Shown in pieces: positions 1 to 17,390 of a stretch of 64,000 nt of DNA (its first letter is position 1; each line of letters starts with the position of its first letter). Below the pieces are notes generated by a model. It was not told where the DNA came from and made no database searches. It saw only the letters and a program-made list of their open reading frames with translations. Position numbers and translations under genes: made by a program. The DNA is from Anthoceros angustus (taxonomy: Eukaryota > Streptophyta > Anthocerotopsida > Anthocerotales > Anthocerotaceae), in the NCBI GenBank assembly GCA_010909165.1, contig MU008176.1, positions 426,856 to 490,855 on the forward strand, read 5' to 3'.

Positions 1-108
1 TTATGTAACATCAGGAGTGAAAAGTATAAGAATGTATGAATGCATGTGAAATTACATTTGAGCTGGTACGTGAAACTAATAACATGCCCTAATTATGTGT
101 CAACTCTC

Positions 109-2015
109 TCACTGCAGAGGCACATGAGATTTCCACCAACCTATAGCGTCCACAGTCCCAAGCTCATCAGCTGGTATCCATCGCCAGTCCTCCTCTAGCA
201 ACCCTAGTGAGCAATCGCTGGGGCATCCCGCCATGTCCAGCACTCTTGGCGGCTCCCTTCTGCTAGGGCAGTCTCGCCTCACATCCCTGGGTATGCCTCC
301 AGACTTATACTCGCGAGCATCTAGGGCAGGGCCCCACTTGCACGTCTGTGCCAGCGTGGGAGCCTCAATCAGCACGTCTCCAGAAGGCGTGCTCTCTCTA
401 CCTTCTGCAACGCTGGGGTAGAATGAGGGGTTCTGGATGCTATGGTACTTCACCAGCAAAATGGCATATGTCAGCATCCTTCCCTCAATGCTGCAAGTCC
501 ATCCCAGCTCCCGGTGCACCGTGTTCACCATGTCCAACGTCTCCTGGTCATGATCTTGCATGTATTGCAGGACCTCAGGCAGATCCCTAAAACTGCACAC
601 AATGGACAAGGGGTGGTGTAAGAGCGTGCAGTCTGTCACAACCGAGGGCAGAATTTTCAAAGAGGAGAGCGAGTTGGTGTTGCAAGCACGGACAAGTGAT
701 CTGTCTCCATGAAATGCCGCCCACGTTTGAACAGCGGGTAGTAGAACTCGGAGTAGGGGGAGCTCTGCAGAATGACGGCGCGGTCAGCGAGCATGACTCC
801 GCACAGCCTGCTGATCCCCAGCCCGCCGTCCACTATCACCTCGTACTTGTACCTGCTCTTGTGGGTGTCATTCAATCTGGATCCCAGCTTGATCCCGCCT
901 TCCTCCTGCAAGTCTCGGATAGCTTCCGGCGTGGTATGGCTCCACCTGCTCACTCTGGCGTCCAGCAAGTCCGGGATCCCGTCCGTCATGCGATGCAGCC
1001 GCACCCGGGGACTGCTCACCCAGTTCGACAGCCGCAGCCAGTAATTGGTGGTGGATCCTCTGAACACAGCCTTGGGCACCTTCCCATTCCATTCCTCTAG
1101 ATTCCAGCTGGTTTTCAGAATCTCCTCTCGGGATGGCATGTAGGCAGGCCGCCAGTCCATGAAATCCGGCACTAGGAGGTCGGCATCCAGCCCCTCGCTC
1201 ACGTGAGAGCTCCACACCAGGAAGTTGGACCTGCCGCCTTCGGCCATGCCCTCCCTGGACATGGTGTTGTCGCATGTGTTGAAGAGCAGCTCGACTTCCA
1301 CGCCCCGCAGCTGGAAGCGGTCGACGGTGGCCTGGAGGAAGGACGCCAGATCGTTGGCCCGGTTCAGCTTGAACTGGTCCCCCAGGAAGCCCCCGTAGCG
1401 GAAGAAAACCTTGCCACCCACCACTCTAAAGTGAGCGCAGCAGGACGCAAGAGTGCTGTTCTGCAGCGATTGTCGGAGAAGCGAGACGGACCATAAGCTC
1501 CGTCGCACTGCTCTTCCCCCCGGTTGCAATTGCTGCATCGGAGCCCACGCCTCCGTGTATTTCTTCGCCAGCTGCAGGATCGGGCGGATTCTGGAGTCCG
1601 TCAGGTTGAATGCGGGGCTCGCCAGTCGCAGCTCCTCTAAGTCGGAATCCTCGATCTTGATGCTGCTCACGCGGGCGTGTTGGACGTCGGACAGAGTGAG
1701 CCTGCTGCGGGCCGCACTCAGGATCCCATACTTGGGAATGTCCGGGGGAAGCTTGTACCCCGACTTCCTCTCGCACCTGTAGGAGCGTCCTGAAGCGCTC
1801 GGAAAGATTGTGATGGGCTGGTACTCGAAAACCTGGTCCAGAAAGCATGCGCTGCGGTGCAAAATGAAGATCGTCGCCCACAACGGAACGCCCAGCAGCC
1901 AAACCATCCACCGAGGCCGGAGACATGGCCTTTTGGCCCCTCTGAGCTGCAGCGAGGATGATCGTAGCAGATCTGCGTTCTTGACATCCTTAGGCTGCTC
2001 CTGGCCGGAACGCAT
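109..2015 (-). CDS. GT90 / CAP10-domain O-glucosyltransferase-like, type II membrane protein
   Basis: Read on the minus strand, the first exon runs from an ATG at 2015 to about 694 and the second from about 586 to a stop at 109-111. The start is the first in-frame ATG before a single hydrophobic segment (WMVWLLGVPLWATIFILH), which fits a Golgi/ER type II anchor. The rest matches the CAP10 (DUF821, GT90) family: KVPKAVFRGSTTNYWLR, a GIPDLLDARVSRW stretch, HKSRYKYEVIVDG and the SSPYSEFYYPLF motif near the exon end, followed after the intron by DLPEVLQYMQDHDQE. Members of this family transfer glucose or xylose to protein or glycan acceptors; the acceptor here cannot be deduced. The proposed donor is GTCCGT, a weak site, so the exact junction is uncertain; the terminal hundred residues are not recognisably conserved. 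Confidence 0.8.
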
Positions 2016-2105
2016 GCCGCTGGTTTTGTCCCCGTCCCGATCTTGTGGGATGCCTGAGGTTCCCCGAGCGCTCCTCTTTCTCGCAGAGGATCTTGCAAAT
2101 TGACT

Positions 2106-2540
2106 GATTGCGAGAGTCGGGGAGACTGATTGCAAGCAACGACACGTTTGCTGCGAGCTCGTGTGTTATAGAGATTGGAATCCAGCGCTGCCTCTCTCTT
2201 TCGCACTGATTTGCAAGAGTGAATTCCATTGTTCAGACCACATACTTTGGATGGGGAGATTCTACCCTGTTCCAGATGACGTACGTACTTGACATCTACA
2301 TCGAGGACTCGAGATTGAAGCTGGGGCGCTGATGTAGAGGTCGTCCAAGTGCTCGTTCAGACAGCCCCTGCATCGAGGATGCCAGATCGCAGCTGTGGCG
2401 CTGAGGCACAGCTCGTCCGAGTTCTCGTTCAGGACACCCTCGTTCCACCGTGAGTTTTAAATCAACATCAAGACTGGGAAAGATTGCATGTGGTTGCTGC
2501 CAAACAGCGGTAGCTGCGTTAATTGTGGATCAACACTGGC
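2106..2540. repeat. GT90 5' flank, source copy of a local duplication
   Basis: The upstream flank of the GT90 gene, including phrases such as actttggatgg, gagattctacc and agctcgtcc, recurs in degraded form at 5436-5790. The preceding coding part (about 1888-2140) recurs at 3244-3490. It holds no separate gene that I can support. Confidence 0.7.
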
Positions 2541-3243
2541 AGGCAGCTCTAAGAAAACAGCATCTACGGAAAAAGGGGCTCATTCTACATTGTTTGGCTG
2601 CATGACCTTTTCATTTTTGGCGTTACTCCCTTTCGTTTCTGCCAAAGCGCTTACCTTTTGTGTTGTTGTTCCCAAAAACTGCTTTGGATGGGATTTGTCA
2701 TCGCTATGTGCGCCTTCTACTCTGAATGAAACGAATTGGATTGGATCTTACTTCTGTGTCACCCGATAATACAATATTCTGTATGTCGGTATAGCAAAGG
2801 TTGATACTTTTCCACTTCCGGGAGCCCGACTTCCTTACAATTTGGCCAAACCAATGATCTATGCATGTGTAGGCTAGCACTGGCTGGGATACAACACAAC
2901 CAACTGACTTAATATTGAGGTACAATTAGGGTCCCGGCATGCCGGCTTGCACGAACTAGCCCACAGATTGTCCTGCCACGTATGTACATATAGCCACGTC
3001 CAGCCACGTTCCTGGATGTGGCTCTGCACGACATGTGCAAGCTTGGGCTCTTATGTACCAGGTGAAGCGAATTTACCCCCGTAGGCGGATTCTTTCAAGG
3101 ACCGCCTACAGCAGTGTCTGTGGCTTGCGGACCAGGACGGGTGGGAAGTTCTCTATTCCCTGTGACCTGCACACCGTGACTGTTTGGCTGGAAAAGCTTG
3201 GACAGTTTTTGTTCCTTTCCTATCCCCGCCCTCAATGCATTTA

Positions 3244-3490
3244 GGTTGAATGCGGGCAGCCAAACCATCCACCGAGGCTGGAGACATCTTTTGATCCATA
3301 TGAGGTCAGGCGAGAAGATATGCATTGCTGACACCCCTGGGCTGCTGCTAAGCGGCTGCTGCTAAGCGGAATGCATGCTGCTGGTAAAATTGCTCCCCGT
3401 CGTCGTCTTCTGGCCAGCTTGAGCTTTACCGCTCCTCTTCCTCGTCAAGATCTTTGATTGATTGCTGGAGAATGTGGAGACTAAATATCA
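3244..3490 (-). pseudogene. Degenerate duplicate of the GT90 first-exon 5' part
   Basis: The shared text agccaaaccatccaccgagg (also at about 1899) and a collinear but diverged continuation to gtggagacta show that this is a decayed copy of the start of the GT90 gene at 1888-2140. The reading frame is destroyed. Homology stops at about 3490 and resumes at about 5436 with the matching flank, so one duplicated block was later interrupted. Confidence 0.65.
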
Positions 3491-3676
3491 AAAGAACGAG
3501 ATGGGAAATCCCATCTACCCCATAAGGGACAACCCGCGATGGGGCACCAGGCTAAGGCTAAGGCTAGGGCTAGGGGGCGTGCCCCGCACTAATCTACCCT
3601 ACAACCCCAACCGCCCCCAAAATGTCATTCGTCCGAGATAGGGAAGGGCCTACTTATCACCGGTGCCGCCGATGCC

Positions 3677-3822
3677 GCATCTCCAGCGTTAGTAATCGTA
3701 CTAGAGATGGCGCTGGCCAACGCCGTATCTCCAGTGTTAGTAATCGTACTAGAGATTGGCGCTGGCCAACGCCGCATCTCCAGTGTTAGTAATTGTACTA
3801 GAGATGGCGCTAGCCAACGCCC
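3677..3822. repeat. Tandem repeat, about 48 bp x 3
   Basis: Three near-identical units each begin with g(c/t)atctccag and end with gccaacgcc. The units are 48, 49 and 48 bp long. Confidence 0.85.
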
Positions 3823-3850
3823 TTTGCAGGGCGATGGAAACCGTTGTCTG

Positions 3851-3943
3851 AAATATGCCACGATACATGAAAGGGGAGGCCAAATATGCCACGATACTGG
3901 AAAGGGGAGGCCAAATATGCCACGATACTGGAAAGGGGAGGCC
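3851..3943. repeat. Tandem repeat, 31 bp x 3
   Basis: Three 31-bp units begin with aaatatgccacgata and end with aaaggggaggcc; units two and three are identical. A further set of short repeats (gagaaaaaacctta-like, about 25 bp, 3985-4055) follows directly. Confidence 0.9.
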
Positions 3944-4261
3944 AACCTCGCCTTGTCGTTGTGGTAGGCCCTTGCGCACTCCTTGATAAAACGAGAAAAA
4001 ACCTTATTAAACTAGAAAAAACCTAATAAAATGAGAAAAAACCTTACCCAAGGCCCCATGGTTTCAATGGCAAGGGGATGAAAATGTGACATTGCCTGTA
4101 CTTGTAAATTTTCTTAGTTGCGCTCCCTTCCGCCGCCCAACCTGGAGGGTTGATGATGACATGGTCGCTAACAAAATCTTTGGTTGGGTCAGTGACAACC
4201 ATGTCCACAACCGAAACGTCGTCCCCCGCGTCAAGAAAATTCTAGGCGGCCTAGCCTTTTT

Positions 4262-4760
4262 CTTTCAACATTCCCTTTCATAATGTCCTTCCAGTTGACA
4301 CCAATGACAAGTGCCTTTTCTCCTGGGTGCTGCAGATGATGAAGAGGGTCTATTATTGCCATATGAGGGTCGCCTGCCAGGTTGGTACCGCCCTCTTCCC
4401 CTTCCTCTTCCTTTTATCACGAAGAGGGCTCGGCCTTGAGTTGCAGCATGTGATGTACTGACCAGGCCACGTGAGGCCTCTTCCTCCATAAGGGCTCCAT
4501 TCAACTCGGAGGTAGAGAAAGCAACACCTTGTCCTTGCTGAGCAGTAAGTTATGCCTGCTTTATGACTCCGTTTTGTGTTTTCTTGAAGGCATGGTAGCT
4601 GTCAGGTAGAGAGCTAAGCAAAGCTATGGCTGTTTGGCTCTCATTCAACGTCGTCCCACAAGATGCTAAACGAGCCCTTGCTGTTCTGAAAGTTTTTATA
4701 TGTTCAGCAACAGATTCTGATTCGCCCATCTTAAGTTGATAGAATGCCTTAGTGAACATG
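4262..4760 (-). mobile_element. Ty1/Copia-type gag remnant (dead)
   Basis: On the minus strand the reading frame carries a UBN2-type gag segment (LLSSLPDSYHAF and the preceding ESVAEHIKTFR) followed by an RGRGRGR tract and a CCHC zinc knuckle (CHWCQLEGHYEREC, CX2CX4HX4C). A single in-frame TAA near 4552-4555 splits gag; the same frame continues on both sides. No protease, integrase or reverse transcriptase is found, and no confident LTR pair, so this is a truncated fragment. It lies inside the split GT90-flank duplicate and probably arrived with the insertion there. Confidence 0.75.
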
Positions 4761-5435
4761 ATAATCTTGGAGGGGGGTTAATATACGAACCCCCTTCCAC
4801 ACTTTCGAAACCCCCTTCACAAAAAAGACACCGTTCCGGAAATACGCAATATGGCGAATCCACCGTCAACAGCACCATGCTAAAAACCATTTGCCTCGGA
4901 AAACTTGAGATTCAACAATCCATGAAACAAAAAGGGCTTTGTTGGCGACGGCTGGCCCCGCCAGCCCGGAAACTTCCTTGCCCACAGCTATGGTTTGAAA
5001 CTAAGTAATGAAAGGAAATCATGATCTCACAATTTCAAAAACCTCTTCTGTCCCTCCAAAATAGTCTTCCCTGTACAAAGATCCTTCAGGCGGACTGATA
5101 TGAGACTTCAAATATAACTTCAGATATAAGGGCGATAACTCTTTGAGATATCACCTTCGTCTCCCCGTCTCGGATAAAGAAGCGAGAGGCCAAAATTGGG
5201 GCCGAGAGGATCAGCTTCCTCGAAAACTGTTGGCGTCGAAGCCTCCATGGCCCAAAAACCTTGCACCCCCAAAAGGGATGCCTATAGCCGCGCCAAGTCC
5301 TTGGCCCTTGGCCGCACATTCGAACAAACCTGGATAGCTAAATCTCTTCGACACGAGACTACGTAACCGAGCTTGTCGAAATTTCCAAGTTGAGTAGAGA
5401 AAGAAAAACTGGACAGGGACGCTGCGAATGAGGTA

Positions 5436-5790
5436 CCCATCGCTAGAGTCGGAGAGACTGCAAGTGCTAGCAAGGACAAGGGCAAGTTTGTTGGAATCCG
5501 GCGCAGCCTGCATCCCCTCTCTCGCGCTGATTTGCAAGGGTGAACGCCATTGTTCAAACTTCAGACTGCTTTGGATGGCGAGATTCTACCTTGTTCAAAT
5601 TAAACGCACTTGAGATCTACATCCAGGATTGGAGATTGAAGATGTGGCGCTGACCCAGAGCTCGTCCAAGTTCTCATTCAGACAGCCTCCTCCCAGCGTG
5701 ATCCTGTCGGATCATGACTGATTGGGAACTATGGCAAGGTAGGTTGCTGCCGAACAGTTTAATAGCTGTCGATAATCGTGGGGTTCCAGT
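5436..5790. repeat. Degenerate duplicate of the GT90 5' flank (right part)
   Basis: Collinear with 2106-2540: the phrases gatttgcaag, tggatggcgagattctacc and agctcgtccaagttctc occur in the same order and spacing. It completes the block begun at 3244-3490. Between the two parts lie about 1.9 kb of minisatellite and Copia-like DNA. Confidence 0.7.
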
Positions 5791-5839
5791 CCATCGACAG
5801 ACGAACTACCAAACAGGAAGAAGAAATGCTTGGCTTGCA

Positions 5840-6586
5840 GCACCGGTAGTCGATTCTCCAGCAGCAACCGGAAAAGCAGAGTGCAGCGCCCAGACCTTTG
5901 TGATACATTCTGCAGATTCTGCTTGACTATGGGATGCACCGTGCGACAACGTAGAAACCGTTTGGTGAGGCAAACTTTCAGGACGAAAGCCTCCGTCCCT
6001 TTTTTCCGTTTTATTGTAAGACGCCGCACATTGTACCGGAAGACTTTAGCAGGTCGCGCACGCTTGTAACGGGAATCACAATCATAACAGCACCACGTTC
6101 GTGCCACCAGTCTTTTGGCCTTGCCAGCGTCGGACACGCTGCTCCACCGTGAGACGGGGACTCCCGTTTCGATCTCAAGCAAGCATGTCTTCATCTCATG
6201 AGTTGCATTCTGCAAATCAGAATTGGAATTCCTCGGATCAGAACTCGTCTCCCAAGCTCCAGCAAAGATAGGTGGAGATCTTCAGAATGTTTGAAGAGTC
6301 ACGCCGCAGCAGTGTTGATATCCGATACGACAATGCCGTGGCGCACTCCTGGGGACCTGCAGGCGCGGATTGGCCTGAGCTCATCGCTATCCACATCAAT
6401 GCAGTCGGCGTCTGCCAGACTCCACATGCAAAATCTTGGAATTGCCAGTTTGGGAGCCTGATGAGCCAGTGAATTGCCAGTTTGGGAGCCTGATCACGCC
6501 ATCGGCACTTGCGGCGCGCGATCCGCTATGGAATCTCTTGCGCTCCCTACTATAAACATAGCCGCAGAAGACAAAATCTGTAAACC
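5840..6586. repeat. GH1 upstream module, copy A
   Basis: This stretch ahead of GH1 copy A is duplicated ahead of copy B at about 10200-10931. Both start with cgattctccagcagcaaccg and run collinearly through to the start codon. It contains tataaa at 6551-6556, 31 bp before the ATG at 6587. The short distance makes its role as the TATA box uncertain. Confidence 0.7.
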
Positions 6587-6639
6587 ATGGATTCCATGGC
6601 ATCATCCTCCAGCCGCAGCCGGCTCCTCTGCTGCCTGCT

Positions 6640-9460
<2,821 letters not shown>

Positions 9461-9539
9461 TTAAAGAACAGAGGCGTTTTTACTGGCAGATTGATCTCTA
9501 ATTTCCGGCTCAATAATTGATGCCTCCAGACTAAAGTTT

Positions 9540-10170
9540 AGTCATCATGCAAATGCTGGAGCTGCCTGACAGAGTTGGGCCGCTACCAATTGATGCCTGC
9601 TGGTCCACCATCCCATGGTCTAGCGTTTACCCAAGTAGGTTCCTGGAGCCAGAAAGTGAGCAATGTTTGCAGTGCTCAACCTTGTTTCTGGGGACTACTT
9701 TCTAGGTGTTGCTGTTGTTGCCATGCCAGCTTACATGGCATGAGAACATACACTATGAGAACTGTGGACACCAAATTCGATTGGATGTGCTAAAGCCTGT
9801 TGCATGAAACTCACCTGCTAGCGCTGTGGATGTCCCGAAATTCAGCCTTGCGTCACTCTATGCATACCATCGGGACTTTCCTTAATTACAGGATGCAGAT
9901 GGAGGATGGGCTTGGGTCTCAGTTTGTCCTTTGCTGACCGACATATAAATGACGCAAAGTACACCGAACGGCACAAGAGTTGCACACACCTACACATGTA
10001 GTTTGTCAAGGACACAGAATTAAATACATTCCATTGTCGGATGTTCCGACACTTCATTGCATTGCACCACAGGGATATCTCCAACGGGCTGGTGGGCACT
10101 GCAGAGATTCTGCAGTGTGGTTGGGAAAGCACCTGTCCTTTGTTCAGAGTCTAACGACTGGAAATTCGAT
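9540..10170 (+). pseudogene. Relic of a third GH1 gene
   Basis: At about 9583-9645 there is a diverged version of GH1 exon 4 and its donor (aattgatgcct, tcccatggtct, acccaagtaggt). At about 10105-10150 there is a diverged version of the last exon (gattctgcagtgtggtt, then gggaaagcacctgtc). The middle exons are lost. The relic lies between copies A and B in the same orientation, so the array once held three genes or the duplication carried a partial copy. Confidence 0.6.
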
Positions 10171-10199
10171 ATTGGTGTGCTGTACTTCGACTCAAATAA

Positions 10200-10931
10200 C
10201 CACCGGTAATCGATTCTCCAGCAGCAACCGAAAAAGCAGAGTGCAACGGCAAGACCTCTTGTGACACATTCTGCAGATTCTGCTTGACAGGGGGATACAC
10301 GTTGCGACAGTGTAGAGAGCGTTTGGTAAGGCTACCCTTTAGCACATTTCAGGCTTCCTCTAATATTGTAAGACGCCGCACATTTTACCAAAAGACTTTC
10401 GCAGGTCGTGCAAGCTTGTGGTGCTCAAGCTTGTAACGTGAATCAATCATAACAACATCACGTTCGTACCACCACTCCTTTGCCCCTGCCCGCATCGGAC
10501 AAGCTGCTCGGCCGTAAGACGGGGACTCCCGTTTCAATCTGAAGCGAGCATGTCTTCATCTCATGAATTGCATACTGCAGATGAGAATTGAAATTCCTTG
10601 GATGAGAGCTTGTCTCCCAGGCTCCAGCAGAGTTAGGTGAAGATCTTCAGAATTGTTGAAGAGTCACGCCGCATTGCTGATGTCAGATAGGACAATGCCG
10701 TGGAGCAATGCTAGAGACCTGTAGGCGCGGATTGGCCTGAGCTCACCGCCATCCACATCAATGCCGTCGGCGTCTGCCAGTCTCGACATGCAAATTCTTG
10801 GAATTCCCAGTGGATGAGCCTGATGAGCCGGTAAACAGATCACGCGATTGGCGCCTGCGGCGCGCTACCGGCTATGAAATCTCTTGCTCTCCCAGCTATA
10901 TCCATGGCCGCATCGAATAAATCTACAAGCC
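10200..10931. repeat. GH1 upstream module, copy B
   Basis: Diverged duplicate of 5840-6586, ending at the ATG of GH1 copy B. At the position equivalent to tataaa of copy A it reads tatatcc (10897-10903). It also shares the tcatctcatgaattgca and gagcctgatgagcc phrases with copy A. Confidence 0.7.
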
Positions 10932-13794
<2,863 letters not shown>

Positions 13795-14308
13795 AAAAGA
13801 GCGGCTCAATAATTTCTTCTTGTCGCGTGGCGACTGTAGACAGTGTTTGTCCCCTAGTCTGTAACGTCGTGGTGAGCTTCTGGGCTGCTAGCAAGGAAGA
13901 AACTCGCTGAGCTGGAGATTCTCATGACCTAGTGTGTATGTACACGAGGTGATATATGCAAAGTGGGAATGCCTTGAGTTTCCTGGGTGCGAAGTCCGAT
14001 AGTCGTCCGGAATCTTTTTCCCTACACGGCAATGTGCTGCTCTTAGAATGCTGCGGTTTGTAATATGTAGAAGATTCTCCCCGGCGTGTAAATGGAACAG
14101 CAACAGCTCCTTCTAATTGCCCCTTGGGGAGCTGAAAAGTTTGTGGGCTGAGATGAGCGTGTTAAGCGGAGCCATTTGTCGGGGTAGAAGGCTTGTCAAT
14201 TGGCGGTAAGAAAATGCATGACAGCGAGCGGGCTGACTGTTGGGGATGTCTCTCTGGATCTGGGCTACCTTTGAAGCGCAATTGAGGCAGTAGCTGCAGG
14301 ATTTGAGC

Positions 14309-15518
14309 ATGCCGCACAGAGTGGATCCGCCCAGTGGGGATCATGTTCCCGGGAAGCATTACTACATGGTGGGTGGCACGTTCTTTGAGCTGGATACCAA
14401 GTACGTGCCCATTAAGGTTATTGGCAAGGGCGCCTACGGAGTGGTGTGTTCTGCGCGCAACGACACTGGCGAGTCTGTGGCCATCAAGAAGATCTCCAAT
14501 GCGTTTGAGAACTGCACCGATGCTCGACGCACGTTGCGGGAAATAAGGCTCCTCCGCCATCTCTCACACGAGAATATCATTGGCGTGAAGGACATCATGA
14601 GGCCTGTGGGGAGGCACTACTTCAACGACGTTTACATTGTGTATGAGCTGATGGACACCGACATGCATCAGATCATCCGGTCCAACCAGCCTCTCACGGA
14701 TGAGCATTTCCAGTATTTCATCTACCAGGTATCTCTTCCCTTCCTACGTTCTTCTGGGTGCAGCCACTTTGTTGGTGGTGGGTTTGGGAGAGTTCTGGTC
14801 CTGACTTTCGGCGGCCTCTCACGCTTGCCTACAGCTTCTCAGGGGTTTGAAGTACCTGCACTCGGCCAATGTCCTGCACAGAGATCTTAAGCCGAGCAAC
14901 CTGCTGTTGAATGCCACTTGTGATCTTAAGATCTGCGATTTTGGATTGGCACGCATTGGCAGCGATGAGGGGCAGTTCATGACTGAGTATGTGGTCACAA
15001 GGTGGTACAGGGCACCTGAGCTCCTGCTCTCTTGTGAGGAGTATAGCAGTGCTATTGACATGTGGGCTGTGGGTTGCATCTTTCTGGAGTTGTTGGCCAG
15101 GAAACCCATCTTTCCCGGGAAGGACTACATCCATCAGCTGAAGCTGATCATTGACCTCATTGGTACTCCAGATGAAAGTGAACTGGAGTTCATCCAGAAT
15201 CCCAGGGCCCGGAACTACATTCAAAGCTTCGATTATGTCCCTCGTGCTTCCCTTGTAAAACTATATCCCAATGCCAACCCCCTGGCCATCGACCTCATTG
15301 ACAGAATTCTTGTTTTCGACCCTCGGAGGAGGCTAACTGTAACGGAGGCTTTGGAGCATCCCTATCTGACTATACATCATGATCCAAACATGGAGCCTGT
15401 AGCTCTTGCACCATTTGAGGCCGAGTTTGAGCAGGACGATGCCAGCGAGGACGCCCTGAGGGAGGGGGTGTGGAGTGAGATGCTCTATTACCATCCTGAG
15501 GCAAGCATCGAGCAGTGA
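14309..15518 (+). CDS. Group C mitogen-activated protein kinase (MPK1/2/7-like), copy 1
   Basis: Two exons, 14309-14728 and 14835-15518, encode 367 aa. The product is a Ser/Thr kinase acting at the end of a MAPK cascade. Visible motifs in order: glycine loop [13 protein letters not shown] lysine, HRDLKPSN catalytic loop, DFG, the TEY activation-loop dual-phosphorylation site ([17 protein letters not shown]) and the [10 protein letters not shown] block. A start like [15 protein letters not shown], the KICDFGLAR wording and an end like [12 protein letters not shown] place it in plant group C; one intron after FIYQ also suits that group. The ATG at 14309 is the first in frame. A paralogue with the same structure lies at 22770, with two unrelated genes between. 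Confidence 0.93.
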
Positions 15519-16740
15519 GGCTAGGGCTGATGGCTCAACGAGCAGTGAGGCAGGGGCTGAGCTCCCTGTGAACACTATGGAATAGCCCACCATATGTATT
15601 GCCTGGCATGTTGCATGTACAGAGGAAAGCAGTGATCACCTTAGTCAGTCGGGAAATATCCCTCTTCTGAACTTCTCCTATTTATGCTGCTGTCCTGGAG
15701 AATAATGGGGCTATGCTATGCACGTCACAGACGATGTAGGGACTTGGATAAATCTGACTTCGGTTATGGTGGAGGAGTGGCCAGTGCTTTACCGAGAATG
15801 TTACAGGTACGAGGTTCATCAGTAACTCACAACGCATTCTCTTTCTGCCAATCTATCAAGTCTAAAGAGCCTCCATGTATATGCAGAAGAACCAGGTGGA
15901 CGTCAAGGATCTGTGTGGAAGGAACTTGGGTACACCCTCACAACTGATGATGGAGTTGTGTTGATAGTGTGGCAGCTTTTCGCTTTGCTTCCTATTTCCG
16001 CTTCTCTTCTCCACAGCTTTTTATCTAGGAATCCATACAGGGCTATTCCATATACTTCAAAAGTGAACACCCCAAATAAGTGCTGAGGGCTGGAATCGAG
16101 TACTCTACAAACAATGCTCCCATTGTGTGGCTGGTTTTGGTGCGGGTTAACCAAAAACAGTCTGAACCTTCACTTCACTCTGCACAGGCACTCAGTGTAC
16201 CCTGAAGAGCAAAGCAGTCGCCCCGCTAATGGCAGAACCGAAATAAAGCAGTACTTTACCATAACCAACAACTCGCATGCACAGCGTGTGGCACAAGGCC
16301 AAGTTTAGCAACAGCAGGCCACCAGGTGATCTCCTCTTGTCTTCGGTAGTTTCGCAACAGCAGGTGACCAATTCGGCTGTCCAGGGTCTTTTGTGTGTGA
16401 AGCATAGCCCCCATACCAGACATCAATCGGGTGTTCTTCTCACGGCGTCTGTTTATGGCGCATAGCCTTCCATCACACATCTCTCTCCGTGATGAAGCAT
16501 GCCATATACATGGTATGATAATCACAGTTTTCATTGATTAGATCGGCGTAGGTGTAATATCACAGTGGCAGATGAACACTCGATAACGTATCTTATAATA
16601 TTAACTGAAATATCTTAAATATTCAAAACTATTGCCCAGGGACTGCCTATGCCGTCAAGTTTTGCGACAACCGGTCCGTCTTCCTGTGTTGTGTCTTGTG
16701 TGTATGGGGACCGGGACCGGCTAAAATCCGCTTCAACATG
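15519..16740. other. Intergenic / MAPK copy 1 downstream region
   Basis: I see no supported gene here. The first few hundred bases are probably the 3' UTR of the MAP kinase. Short open frames on both strands lack recognisable domains. Confidence 0.5.
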
Positions 16741-16741
16741 A

Positions 16742-16893
16742 AGCCCTCGAACTGGTTGGATTGAGGCCCTCAAACTGGTCGGATTGAGGCCCTCGAACTG
16801 GTTGGATTGAGGCCCTCGAACTGGCTGGATTGAGGCCCTCGAACTGGTTGGATTGAGGCCCCGAACTGGTTGGATTGAGGCACTCGAACTGGT
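16742..16893. repeat. Minisatellite, about 23 bp x 7
   Basis: Seven head-to-tail units of gaggccctcgaactggttgg plus att, with one or two substitutions each and one single-base deletion. It ends about 120 bp upstream of the ATP synthase 6 kDa start codon, so it may lie in the promoter of that gene. Confidence 0.92.
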
Positions 16894-17009
16894 TGTATGT
16901 ATTGTTGTTATAGGTACAACAAGCGTGCCTGTCCCTGAAGGCTCCTGCGCTGTTGCGAACACAGAGAAGGGCTCGGCGCAAAAATTGCACACGACGCTTA
17001 GCGAGTACC

Positions 17010-17390
17010 ATGGGTTACTGGGGGAAGCCGATCTGGAAGATCGCGTTTCAAGAGGCCAAGAAGAACTGGTTCTTGATGATCGGATTTTCTGTCACCGGCG
17101 CCACGGTCCTGAAGCTGTCCCTGGGACTCACACGTAAGGGCTTGCTCGTTATGCAACAGCTTCTGAGGGAATTTGTTTCATTTGCACTGTGGCAAGGAAT
17201 GCTGTAGCCGCGATTGCAAGAACGACACGCTTCAACCTGTCTTATGCCGTTTGTGGATTCTTACTGCATTGTGATTGTGTGAATAGCTTTGCTTCTTGTG
17301 GTCTGGTGATTGATGTTATCGCCTTTTGCATCTGCAGCTGAGCAGGCCGAGAATTCCGCCTTCGTGAAACTGCACAGGTTTGGTTTCTGA
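17010..17390 (+). CDS. Mitochondrial ATP synthase 6 kDa subunit
   Basis: Two exons, 17010-17133 and 17338-17390, encode a 58-aa protein. It has the plan of the small plant F1Fo-ATP synthase 6 kDa subunit: a short amphipathic start with FQEAKKNW, one membrane segment (FLMIGFSVTGATVLKLSLGL), then TPEQAENSAFVKLHR. The join across the intron rebuilds the LTPEQAEN stretch, which supports the model. The subunit sits in the inner mitochondrial membrane with the Fo part. Its length matches the family (about 55 aa). A donor-like gt inside CAC AGG TTT leaves a small chance of a different C-terminus. Confidence 0.85.

Noticed and set aside
16615-17011. Minus-strand frames with repeated ASIQPVRGLNPTS peptide
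   Set aside because: They are translations of the 23-bp minisatellite, with the period set by the DNA repeat.
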